Source: Halomarina oriensis (lineage in GTDB: Archaea; Halobacteriota; Halobacteria; Halobacteriales; Haloarculaceae). Taken from it: a DNA stretch of 64,000 nucleotides. The notes beneath the pieces are model-generated. The model saw only the letters and a program-made list of their open reading frames with translations. It did not search any database and had not been told where the DNA came from. Both the position numbers and the translations under genes were made by a program. Location: positions 1-64,000 of the forward strand of contig NZ_WSZK01000028.1 in assembly GCF_009791395.1 (NCBI RefSeq). The letters are read 5' to 3'. Below, piece by piece: positions 24,385 to 31,566 of the stretch (position 1 is the first letter of the stretch; each line of letters begins with the position of its first letter).

Positions 24385-25091
24385 AGCGGACCTCCTCTAC
24401 GAAGGTCACCATCACGCTCCGGGCCTACCGCGCAGCCGCGTTGTGCCTGCCAGAGCCCGATGCCGACCCGTGGTTGCTTCGAGACATCGACGGCCTGAAC
24501 CTCACGGCGCTCCGGGAGTTCCACCAGATCGGGGCGGTCGAGCAAGTCGACCGCGTCTATCCCGACAACCGAAAGACCCAGGGGCTGGTCTACCGCTGGA
24601 GTACCGACCGCGAGGCCTACAAGTACATCTCGGAGCACTTCTCCGAAGAGCAGATGATGCCGTGTGGCCACGAGCCGCTGCGCAACCTCCGTGACGGTGG
24701 CTTCTCCTGTCGGAACGACGACTGCGATGCCGAGTTCTCGCGCGCGGTCGCCGAGGCCGTTACCGGCTGGAAATCGACCGATAGAGCCAACATGTCAGAA
24801 AAATCACTCAGAGAGTGTTTTTATTCACCGCCTCACTCTGTCGAGTCAGTGCAACCCGGTGACAGTCCCGAGATTCGGACCGACGGCGGGGAAGCCGTCG
24901 ACACCGAGAGCGACGAGCCCGACCCACCGAGCTGGCAGTGGGAAGGGGCGTCGGCTCCCGACGGGTCACACATCCTCACCGGGTACAGCAACGAGGGTCG
25001 CTTCTCGCTGCGACTCCGCGACGAGGACCTCATGTTCCTCCGGGACTGGGCGAATCGCTCACTCGACGAGGATGGAGGTGAACAGGCGTGA
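24381..25091 (+). CDS. Winged-helix plus zinc-finger protein
   Basis: 236 residues. The N-terminal part (about 25-80) reads as a winged helix: LNLTALREFHQIGAVEQVDRVY, then LVYRWSTDREAYKYI. A Cys/His cluster follows (CGH at about 95, then FSCRNDDCDAEFS at about 107-118) and forms a plausible zinc finger. The acidic C-terminal half includes a WQWEGAS and YSNEGRFSLRLRDEDL beta-like region. Likely DNA-binding. It overlaps both neighbours by four bases. Family not recognised. Confidence 0.55.
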   Translation: MKRTSSTKVTITLRAYRAAALCLPEPDADPWLLRDIDGLNLTALREFHQIGAVEQVDRVYPDNRKTQGLVYRWSTDREAYKYISEHFSEEQMMPCGHEPLRNLRDGGFSCRNDDCDAEFSRAVAEAVTGWKSTDRANMSEKSLRECFYSPPHSVESVQPGDSPEIRTDGGEAVDTESDEPDPPSWQWEGASAPDGSHILTGYSNEGRFSLRLRDEDLMFLRDWANRSLDEDGGEQA

Positions 25092-25312
25092 GCGACGCCA
25101 AACCGTCGCAGGAAGTTCAGCAGGACGGCGACGGCCAGAACGTTTGGATAATCACTGTTCGAGACTCCGACTCGGGGAAGTGGACGCGAGACGTGTTCAT
25201 GGCGTACACACTCAATAACGCCAAGCATCAGGCGAAGTACGCCGTGCGAGACACCTACGGCGAACCGCAGGTAATCTACACTGAGGAGGTGGCTACCGAT
25301 GTCTCGGCCTGA
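25088..25312 (+). CDS. Small soluble protein of unknown function
   Basis: 74 residues from GTG 25088 (GTGA overlap with the previous stop). Predicted beta-alpha-beta: NVWIITVRDSDSGKW, DVFMAYTLNNAKHQAKYAV, PQVIYTEEV. This resembles small protein-interaction or modulator folds, but no family can be named. Its 3' end overlaps the next gene by 14 bases. Confidence 0.55.
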   Translation: MSDAKPSQEVQQDGDGQNVWIITVRDSDSGKWTRDVFMAYTLNNAKHQAKYAVRDTYGEPQVIYTEEVATDVSA

Positions 25313-25775
25313 TAAGCTCTCCACCAGCACTCCTCACGAACTTCCCGAAGACCTCCCCGAGTCGATCACCGTCGACGTCTCCATGGACGAGGCGCTCTGC
25401 GGTGACGACCCCGAGGACCACGACGACGAGTTCGTCGAGAAGTTCGTCAACTGGGAGGCAGAGATTCAGACCTCCAGCGCACTGAACGACCTCGCCAGTT
25501 CCTACGTTGACGAGGACGACGTCGGCCAGGCGACGTGCCTCCTGTGGGTCGACCAGGCGGAGGTCTATCCGGTCTGTGACGGCCACTACCTTGCGAAGAA
25601 GGACGGACAGTGGTCCGGATTCACCACGCACCCGAACTACCACCAGCTCCGTGAGCGGATGGAGCGCTCCGTCGAGGAGGGCCGCCACTGCTCGTTTTGC
25701 TATCGCGAGCGCGTGAAGGCACTTCGAGAGCGCATCGAAGACGTCGTCGACGTGGAGGTGGACGTCCAGCGATGA
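25299..25775 (+). CDS. Acidic protein with Cys/His motifs
   Basis: 158 residues. Strongly acidic. Possible metal ligands are spread through CDGHY (about 92-96), a later HPNYHQL and CSFC (about 131-134), giving a CxxH...CxxC pattern. Its stop overlaps the ATPase start (ATGA). It may be a small partner of that ATPase; no family recognised. Confidence 0.55.
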   Translation: MSRPDKLSTSTPHELPEDLPESITVDVSMDEALCGDDPEDHDDEFVEKFVNWEAEIQTSSALNDLASSYVDEDDVGQATCLLWVDQAEVYPVCDGHYLAKKDGQWSGFTTHPNYHQLRERMERSVEEGRHCSFCYRERVKALRERIEDVVDVEVDVQR

Positions 25776-27574
25776 CCGACTCTGCTAGCCAGGTCGTCCT
25801 CGGCGAACATACGTTCGACCCACTCGCCACCACCGATTTCAGACTCGCGGTCGAGGGAGCGTCGAAGACGGGCAAGAGCAACACGCTCGCAGTCATCCTC
25901 GAAGACCTCGCCGACGTCACCATTCCGACGATCGTCTTCGAGCGCCTCGGCATTCTTACGCCTGTCCGCCAGGTCGACGACGACATCGTGGTCGTCGGCG
26001 CTCGCGACGAACCCGGTATCGACCTCGCACTTCCGCTCGAACAAATCGACCTCGTCGCCGACCTCGTTCTCGAACGTGGATGGAAGGTCCTCGTCGACGT
26101 CTCCACCTACTCGGACCTCGACGATGACCCGGACCGTCACACCGAGCACGCGGCGGTCGCAACGGCGATGAAGGCGCTGAACGACCAGGCCCAGGCGCGA
26201 CTTCGCGCCGGCAATCGACGGAAGGCCCTCGTCATCATCGACGAGGCCCACGTCTTGGCTCCCGAGAACAATGCGCCACACATCGATTTAGATGACGACG
26301 TCCGCCGAGCCCGCGCCCAGATCGTGAAGCTCGCCACCGAAGGCGGGAACAAGGGTCTCACGCTCATCAGCGCGTACCAGCGCCGAGCGTACGTCTCGAA
26401 GGCCGTCGTCAGCCAGACGGACAACTTCGTCGTTCACCGACTCCACGCGACCGACCGGAAGGACGTCGCTCGCGAAATCGGCGTCGACGCCGAGGAGATC
26501 GAGGCGCTCGACATCGGCGAGGTGCTGGTCTACGGTGACTTCACGCGCCAGCGTGTCGTCGGTCCGACGACGGTTCGTCGACGAGCCTCACCGGACCCGC
26601 GCGAGGAGTCGTTCGAAGTTCCCGACCCACCGGCGGAACTCACCGCTGCGCTCGCTGACCTCCGCGATGAAATCGATGCTCGTGAAGAGCAACAGGAGCA
26701 GCGGCGTGACCGCATCGAAGAACTCGAACAGCAGGTCGAACGACTGGAAGAGGAACGGGAGGACCTCCGCGAACAGGCCGACGTCAACGAGCGCATCGCC
26801 CGCGCGTTCGAGACCATCCAGGAGGGCGGCGTCGCAACCGACGCTGCCGAGGTCGAACTCGTCGGCGAGGTCGAGGAGCTCCGAGACCGGAACGACCGTC
26901 TCGAAACAGAACTCGCCAGCGTGCGCGGTGACCTCGAAGACGCCGAGGTCGAGATCCGTGAGCGCGACGAGCGCATCGAGGAGCTCGAAACCGAACTCGC
27001 GGAGTACCGCGAACTCGATGTCGTACGCGAGGAGGTGACAAGCGCTGCGCGGACCATCCTCCGCCAGATGGGAGAGGCCGACCCCGAGGTCGAGGACATC
27101 CAGGAGGAGCTCAGCGAGGCTCGCGAACGAAACCGCGAACTCGAAGCGACCGTCGAGGACCTTCGTGCGGACGTCCAGCAGGCGCGAGCGGAGGGCGTCA
27201 CGCCTTCCGAGGAGTTCGAGTCACGACTTGATTTCCTCCGGCACGACGCCGTTCAGGAGGCCGTCCAGCGGGCGAACGCACAGACCAGCACCGACATCGA
27301 CCACGCCTGGGACGTGCTGTTCTACCTCGCTGACGACGACGTCGACTCAGCGAGTCGTGACGACCTCACGAGCATTGTCGACATCCATCGCGACAACATC
27401 GGGAAGGTGCTGAACAAACTCGCGGAGAAGGACGTGGTCACGACGGGTCGCGACGGTCGGAAGAAGACCTACCAGCTCAACGTCGACGGCCTGGAGCGAA
27501 TCGTCGAGAACCACCAGAAGAAAGCCGAGATGGCACAGTTCAGAGAAGAACTGACGAACGGAGGGACGACATGA
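25772..27574 (+). CDS. HerA-like P-loop ATPase with coiled coil and C-terminal winged helix
   Basis: 600 residues from ATG 25772 (ATGA overlap); an in-frame upstream extension to 25697 is a basic artefact. Walker A is GASKTGKSNT (29-38), Walker B is KALVIIDEAHVL (151-162), and the sensor-like QRRAYVSKAVVSQTDNFVVHRL follows, matching the HerA/DUF87 family of DNA-translocating ATPases. Residues about 290-500 form a long acidic coiled coil (EEQQEQRRDRIEELEQQVERLEEE and onward). The last 100 residues contain a winged helix (LTSIVDIHRDNIGKVLNKLAEKDVVTTG). It shares an operon with the integrase, suggesting DNA handling in replication, segregation or transfer. Confidence 0.8.
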   Translation: MTDSASQVVLGEHTFDPLATTDFRLAVEGASKTGKSNTLAVILEDLADVTIPTIVFERLGILTPVRQVDDDIVVVGARDEPGIDLALPLEQIDLVADLVLERGWKVLVDVSTYSDLDDDPDRHTEHAAVATAMKALNDQAQARLRAGNRRKALVIIDEAHVLAPENNAPHIDLDDDVRRARAQIVKLATEGGNKGLTLISAYQRRAYVSKAVVSQTDNFVVHRLHATDRKDVAREIGVDAEEIEALDIGEVLVYGDFTRQRVVGPTTVRRRASPDPREESFEVPDPPAELTAALADLRDEIDAREEQQEQRRDRIEELEQQVERLEEEREDLREQADVNERIARAFETIQEGGVATDAAEVELVGEVEELRDRNDRLETELASVRGDLEDAEVEIRERDERIEELETELAEYRELDVVREEVTSAARTILRQMGEADPEVEDIQEELSEARERNRELEATVEDLRADVQQARAEGVTPSEEFESRLDFLRHDAVQEAVQRANAQTSTDIDHAWDVLFYLADDDVDSASRDDLTSIVDIHRDNIGKVLNKLAEKDVVTTGRDGRKKTYQLNVDGLERIVENHQKKAEMAQFREELTNGGTT

Positions 27575-27915
27575 TGAGCGACCCCGAGAAAGCCAGCATC
27601 GAGAACTCGACGCTCATCACCGACCCCGAGAGCTCAAACCTCCCACTGGTCGCACGCCTCGTCGAGCCCGACACCCTCCCCGAAGACCTGGCCTGGGTCT
27701 GGGTCCTTGCTGCTGACGCCGTCATGCTCGGCGCGGTTGTCTGGCTGACGAATCCCATCCCGGAGTTTCGGGTGATGAGCACGCTGCTCGCTGGCGTGGC
27801 TGGGTTCGCCCTCTCCGCGCTCGCGGCGCTCGTCGCAGTCAACTGCCTCTACTGGCGCTGGACGGCTGCGCTCGAACGACACGGCCTCGTCTTGGAGGGT
27901 GAAGATGGCGAGTGA
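27571..27915 (+). CDS. Two-helix membrane protein
   Basis: 114 residues. A polar N-terminus is followed by helices at about 43-60 and 68-92 and a short acidic tail. The start overlaps the ATPase stop (ATGA), and its 3' end overlaps the integrase start by about a dozen bases. A membrane anchor for the upstream ATPase is possible. No family recognised. Confidence 0.55.
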   Translation: MMSDPEKASIENSTLITDPESSNLPLVARLVEPDTLPEDLAWVWVLAADAVMLGAVVWLTNPIPEFRVMSTLLAGVAGFALSALAALVAVNCLYWRWTAALERHGLVLEGEDGE

Positions 27916-29002
27916 GCAGCTAGCGTCTCTCGCGCCACGTGAGGCGATGGAGATGTGGCTCGACCGCCAGCGCTCCGAACGCGCCGAGGCCACCGTCCAG
28001 AGCTACTACTACCGCGTGAAGCAGTTCGTCGAGTGGTGTGAAGCGGAAGGCGTCGGCGACCTCAACGACCTCGACGGTCGCGACCTCTATCGCTACGACG
28101 CACACCTGCGGTCGGGCGACCGGAGCGTCTCGGCGCTGAACAACATGCTCGGGACCCTCCGGCGGTTCCTCGCGTTCTGTGCGGATGTCGAGGCGGTCGC
28201 GGAGACGCTGCCCCCGAAACTCGACGTCCCGCAGCTGACGAAGACCGACCGGACCAGCGACACCAAGCTCACCAGCGAACGAGCGGAAGTCATCGGCGAG
28301 GCGCTCGACCGCTTCGATTACGCCTCCCGTGACCACGTCCTGTTTGGGCTCGCCTGGCACACCTGTGCCCGAGTCGGTGGCCTCCACTCGCTGGACGTCC
28401 AGGACTGCTTCCTCGACGAGAGTGACATCGTTCGGTTGCGCCATCTGGATGACATCGACGAAGCCGTTCTCGACGAGGTCGACCTCCCGTTCATCTACTT
28501 CCGGCACCGCGAGACGACGCCGCTGAAGAATGGCCTCGAGGGCGAGCGGCCGGTCGCACTCTCCGAGGAGATGGGTGACCTCATCGCAACGTACCAGCGC
28601 GTGAAGCGCGCCCGCGTTCAGGACGAACAGGGCCGTGAAGCCCTGTTCTCGACGGAGAAGGGCCGGGGACGGATGTCGAAAGGAGCCATGCGTGCGCGCC
28701 TGAACATCGTCACCCAGCCCTGCCGGTTCGGCCTCGACTGCCCACACGGGCGCGATCTCGACACCTGCGAGGCACGTGAACACGGCTACGAATCGCGCTG
28801 TCCCTCCTCGCGAAGTCCACACCCCATCCGCACGGGCGGGATCACCCATCACCTCGACGTCGGCTGGCCCATTGAGGACCTCTCCGAGCGGGTCAACGCA
28901 ACGCCGCAGGTCATCCGCGACCATTACGACAAGCCCGACCTCCTGCGCCGGATGCAGAAGCGTCGCGACCACGTCTCGCGGCTCTCGGGTGATGTCGCAT
29001 GA
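27905..29002 (+). CDS. Tyrosine recombinase/integrase
   Basis: 365 residues from ATG 27905 (a GTG at 27899 is an alternative). An N-terminal SAM-like core-binding domain (about 10-100, ATVQSYYYRVKQFVEWC and SALNNMLGTLRRFLAFC) precedes the catalytic domain: Arg 156 in CARVGGLHSLDV, the H306-x-x-R309 box in HPIRTGG, and Tyr 341 in IRDHYDKPDL. A four-Cys insert (CRFGLDCPHGRDLDTCEA...RC, about 273-299) before the HxxR box is probably zinc-binding and recurs in haloarchaeal integrases. It catalyses site-specific integration and excision. It is last in the operon controlled by the PhiH1-like repressor. Confidence 0.9.
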   Translation: MASEQLASLAPREAMEMWLDRQRSERAEATVQSYYYRVKQFVEWCEAEGVGDLNDLDGRDLYRYDAHLRSGDRSVSALNNMLGTLRRFLAFCADVEAVAETLPPKLDVPQLTKTDRTSDTKLTSERAEVIGEALDRFDYASRDHVLFGLAWHTCARVGGLHSLDVQDCFLDESDIVRLRHLDDIDEAVLDEVDLPFIYFRHRETTPLKNGLEGERPVALSEEMGDLIATYQRVKRARVQDEQGREALFSTEKGRGRMSKGAMRARLNIVTQPCRFGLDCPHGRDLDTCEAREHGYESRCPSSRSPHPIRTGGITHHLDVGWPIEDLSERVNATPQVIRDHYDKPDLLRRMQKRRDHVSRLSGDVA

Positions 29003-29110
29003 CCGAGCGACGGCGTCGAACGGCTTGCGCCAGAGGGGTTTCGCTTACCTCAGCGGTCCCATACTTCTGTCGCGAGCGAGTCCGCGAGCGACGGGGCTCG
29101 ACGGAACAGG

Positions 29111-29194
29111 GATTGGGGCAGCGAGCGCCGCGAATCGTCCACCCCGTTCGACGGTCGACTCGCGGCTCGGTTTGTACGTTGTGATTGGGGCAGC
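29111..29194 (+). repeat. 12-base direct repeat downstream of the integrase
   Basis: GATTGGGGCAGC occurs at 29111-29122 and again at 29183-29194, 72 bases apart, in the 266-base non-coding interval between the integrase stop and the chromosomal transporter gene. This is where an attachment site would be expected. No matching copy is seen at the left of the window, so its role is undecided. Confidence 0.35.
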
Positions 29195-29268
29195 ACTGTA
29201 CTGATTCCACCACAGGTTGCTGATACCAAAAGCCGCTAACCGCTGGCACGGGTTGTGGCTGACACTCA

Positions 29269-30555
29269 ATGTCACATCGAGACTCGAGTAAGAACCGGTG
29301 GCTCATCGCACTGGGTGCCGTCGCGATCCACCTCTCCATCGGGAGTATCTACGCGTACAGCATCTACCAGAACCCGCTGAACGAGAGCGTCGGCTGGAGC
29401 ACCTCGACGGTGACGCTCGGGTTCTCCATCGCGGTGTTCGTCCTCGGCATCACCGCCGCGTTCCTCGGGAAGTACGTCGAGGAGTACGGCCCCCGGAAGG
29501 CGGGGCTCGCCGCCGCCGTACTGTACGGCCTCGGGATGGTCGGCTCCGGTCTGAGCGTCCAACTCGGCAGTCTCCCGATGTTCCTCGCCACGTTCGGCGT
29601 CGTCGGCGGGATGGGCATCGGCCTGGGCTACATCTCGCCCATCGGGACGCTCGTCGAGTGGTTCCCCGACCGTCGGGGGATGGCGACGGGACTGGCGGTG
29701 ATGGGCTTCGGTGCGGGAGCGCTCCTCACCGGGCCGCTCGGGAACTATCTCATCCAGGGGTACGGCGTCGCGACGACGTTCTACGCGCTCGGGGCGCTCT
29801 ACTTCGTCCTGATGACGCTCGGTGCCAGCTACCTCCAGAAGCCGGGGAAAGACTGGCTCCCCGAGGGGATGCAGGACGAGGAGAACGCCCAGGAGAAGGC
29901 CAGCGGTGCGCTGTCGGGACTCGACGTCATGACCGCGGCACAGGCACGGACCTCGCCGCGGTTCTACCTCGTCTGGCTCATCATCTTCATCAACGTCTCG
30001 GCGGGCATCATGCTGCTCGCGTTCGCCTCGCCGATGCTCCAGCGAATCGCCGGTGCCGACGCGACGACGGCCGCGTTCATCGTCGGCTACATCGGCATCT
30101 TCAACGGCGGCGGGCGTATCTTCTGGTCGACCGTCTCCGACTACATCGGCCGGACGACGACCTACGGCGCGTTCATGGTCATCCAGATACTGGCGTTCGC
30201 CGTGATGCCGGAAGTCGCGGGCGTCTGGATGCTCGCCGGTCTGCTCTTCCTCGTCATCACCTGTTACGGGGGCGGGTTCGCCTGCCTGCCGGCGTACCTC
30301 AGTGACCTCTTCGGGACGAAGGAGGTCAGCGCCATCCACGGCTACGCGCTGACCGCGTGGAGTGCCGCCGGTATCGCCGGTCCGCAACTCGCGTCGTTCG
30401 TCCTCGATACGACCGGCAACTACACGAGTGCGCTGTACGTCATCAACGCCGCTCTCGTCGTCGGCCTCGTCGTCGTGGCCGTCCTGCGCTGGCGCATCGG
30501 GAAGCTCAAAGAGTCGAATCGTTCGTCGGGGCACACCGGCGCGACCACCGACTGA
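29269..30555 (+). CDS. OFA-family MFS transporter
   Basis: 428 residues with 12 predicted helices. The N-terminal LGAVAIHLSIGSIYAYSIYQNPL and the loop-2 region GKYVEEYGPRKAG, plus YISPIGTLVEWFPDRRGMATGLAVMGFGAGAL, are typical of the oxalate/formate antiporter (OFA) subfamily of the major facilitator superfamily. These carry small carboxylates such as oxalate, formate or pyruvate across the plasma membrane. The substrate cannot be fixed from sequence. First gene of the chromosomal flank. Confidence 0.88.
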   Translation: MSHRDSSKNRWLIALGAVAIHLSIGSIYAYSIYQNPLNESVGWSTSTVTLGFSIAVFVLGITAAFLGKYVEEYGPRKAGLAAAVLYGLGMVGSGLSVQLGSLPMFLATFGVVGGMGIGLGYISPIGTLVEWFPDRRGMATGLAVMGFGAGALLTGPLGNYLIQGYGVATTFYALGALYFVLMTLGASYLQKPGKDWLPEGMQDEENAQEKASGALSGLDVMTAAQARTSPRFYLVWLIIFINVSAGIMLLAFASPMLQRIAGADATTAAFIVGYIGIFNGGGRIFWSTVSDYIGRTTTYGAFMVIQILAFAVMPEVAGVWMLAGLLFLVITCYGGGFACLPAYLSDLFGTKEVSAIHGYALTAWSAAGIAGPQLASFVLDTTGNYTSALYVINAALVVGLVVVAVLRWRIGKLKESNRSSGHTGATTD

Positions 30556-30579
30556 GACCGGCCGACCGGACCGCCGGTC
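30556..30579 (+). terminator. Hairpin terminator after the MFS gene
   Basis: GACCGGC (30556-30562) pairs with GCCGGTC (30573-30579), followed by CCTTCTTCTC. It lies right after the stop codon and between convergent genes, so it could end transcription from the left. Confidence 0.5.
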
Positions 30580-30611
30580 CCTTCTTCTCACTCGCCCGCC
30601 GGCAGCGCTCC

Positions 30612-31007
30612 CTACTGGCCCCCCAGACCCAGAACCGTCCGGGCGGTGGCCGACGTGAGCCGACTCTCCGGAGTCGCTTCGACGAACACGTGCAGTCCGA
30701 CCGTCGCTGGCTGCTCGCCGTCGTCGTGTTCTCGCTCTCTGTCGACCACCCAGCCGAAGTCCTCCGCCCGTCGCAGGAGGCGAGTCGCCCGCGTCGTCGA
30801 GACGACGAGCGTGTTCGTCGTCGTCGCCGCCTCTTCGGACGCGGTCACGTCGGCCGGCCGCGTCGCTCCGACCGCACCGACGAACGCACACGAGCGGTCG
30901 AGTCGCTCGACGTCCTCGGGGGCGAACGGTCGGTTCGGCATCGATTCGAGGACGCGGTGGCGCGTCCCACAGCGCTCGCACGTCGTCTCCAACTGGTGGT
31001 CCATCAT
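30612..31007 (-). CDS. Small protein with a CxxC motif
   Basis: 131 residues from ATG 31007. CERCGTRHR near the N-terminus suggests half of a zinc site. The later part has beta strands with a two-residue-class pattern (TLVVSTTRATRLLRRAEDFGWVVD, VGLHVFVEATPESRL). The longer reading starts with TTG at 31043 and is less likely. Convergent with the transporter gene and divergent from the next gene. No family recognised. Confidence 0.55.
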   Translation of the reverse strand: MMDHQLETTCERCGTRHRVLESMPNRPFAPEDVERLDRSCAFVGAVGATRPADVTASEEAATTTNTLVVSTTRATRLLRRAEDFGWVVDREREHDDGEQPATVGLHVFVEATPESRLTSATARTVLGLGGQ

Positions 31008-31104
31008 CGCGTCTGGTCGTACCGCGTCGTGGAGGCACGTCAATGGACTGGTCGGGCCCTCGGGCTGGGTGGCCGTTTAAGTCCGGGGACGGCGAACGAG
31101 GGGT

Positions 31105-31515
31105 ATGCCAATCACTGGCGAGGAGTTCGAGTCCGGCCAGGTGGAGACGACGGTCGACGTGCCGGACACGACGCCCGTCGGCGAGTACGACTCGGAGCGC
31201 AACCTCGTCCTCGCGTTCCTGGACGAGAACCCGGAGGCGGCGTTCACCGAACGGGAGGTGCTGCTCGGCGTCGACTTCGACGAGTCCGACGACCCCTCGA
31301 CCGTCCGCGAGTCGTACGAGACGGGCTACGGGGAGGCGCTGGGCGACGCCGCCAACGAGGTGGTGGACCTCGCGGGCGACCTGACCGCGACGACGCTGGT
31401 CCTCGGTGACGTCGACGACGCGCTCACCTCGCTGGTCGCGGAGGGAACCGTCGAACGAGCCGACGTGGTCGTCGGTGGGGACGCGCGGACGTACTACCGG
31501 GTCGCACGCTCGTGA
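31105..31515 (+). CDS. Winged-helix-like protein
   Basis: 136 residues. The central segment (RNLVLAFLDENPEAAFTEREVLLGVDF) and the C-terminal DDALTSLVAEGTVERADVVVGGDARTYYRV read as a helix-turn-helix with a wing, so a small DNA-binding regulator is plausible. TTTAAG about 28 bases before the ATG supports a leaderless promoter. Conserved-hypothetical character; specific targets unknown. Confidence 0.6.
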   Translation: MPITGEEFESGQVETTVDVPDTTPVGEYDSERNLVLAFLDENPEAAFTEREVLLGVDFDESDDPSTVRESYETGYGEALGDAANEVVDLAGDLTATTLVLGDVDDALTSLVAEGTVERADVVVGGDARTYYRVARS

Positions 31516-31566
31516 CGCCGTCGACGGAGTCCCGTGACCGAACGCCGGGGGGCACACGAGGGCACG

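Larger units (their letters stand above)
1..29002. mobile_element. Putative integrated membrane-protein-rich element (provirus, vesicle plasmid or conjugative element)
   Basis: The region is bounded by two outward-facing tyrosine recombinase genes. It holds some 40 densely packed genes, most unrecognisable and many with membrane segments, together with two P-loop ATPases, a PhiH1-type repressor, a PadR-type regulator and two glycosyltransferases. Gene overlaps of the ATGA, GTGA or TGATG type are pervasive. Beyond 29,002 the content changes to conserved metabolic and transport genes. The exact ends are not defined: the left recombinase continues beyond the window, I found no tRNA gene or attachment-site pair, and the left border may lie outside. 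I saw no terminase, portal, tail, single-jelly-roll capsid or relaxase signature, so whether it is viral or conjugative is open. That it is mobile is inferred from the integrases and the regulatory genes. Confidence 0.75.

Noticed and set aside
1-29002. Tailed halovirus prophage
   Set aside because: No terminase, portal, major capsid, baseplate or tail-fibre type sequences. Most genes are membrane proteins instead.
28999-29184. A 61-residue Arg-rich frame that begins with an ATGA overlap at the integrase stop
   Set aside because: Composition is that of out-of-frame haloarchaeal DNA and the interval contains a direct repeat. I see no domain or RBS and treat it as non-coding.
29272-31557. A 761-residue reverse-strand frame opposite the MFS gene, and similar long frames opposite carB, coxA and others
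   Set aside because: They are mirror readings of G+C-rich codons, rich in Arg, His and Asp with no domain. The plus-strand genes have clear family motifs.
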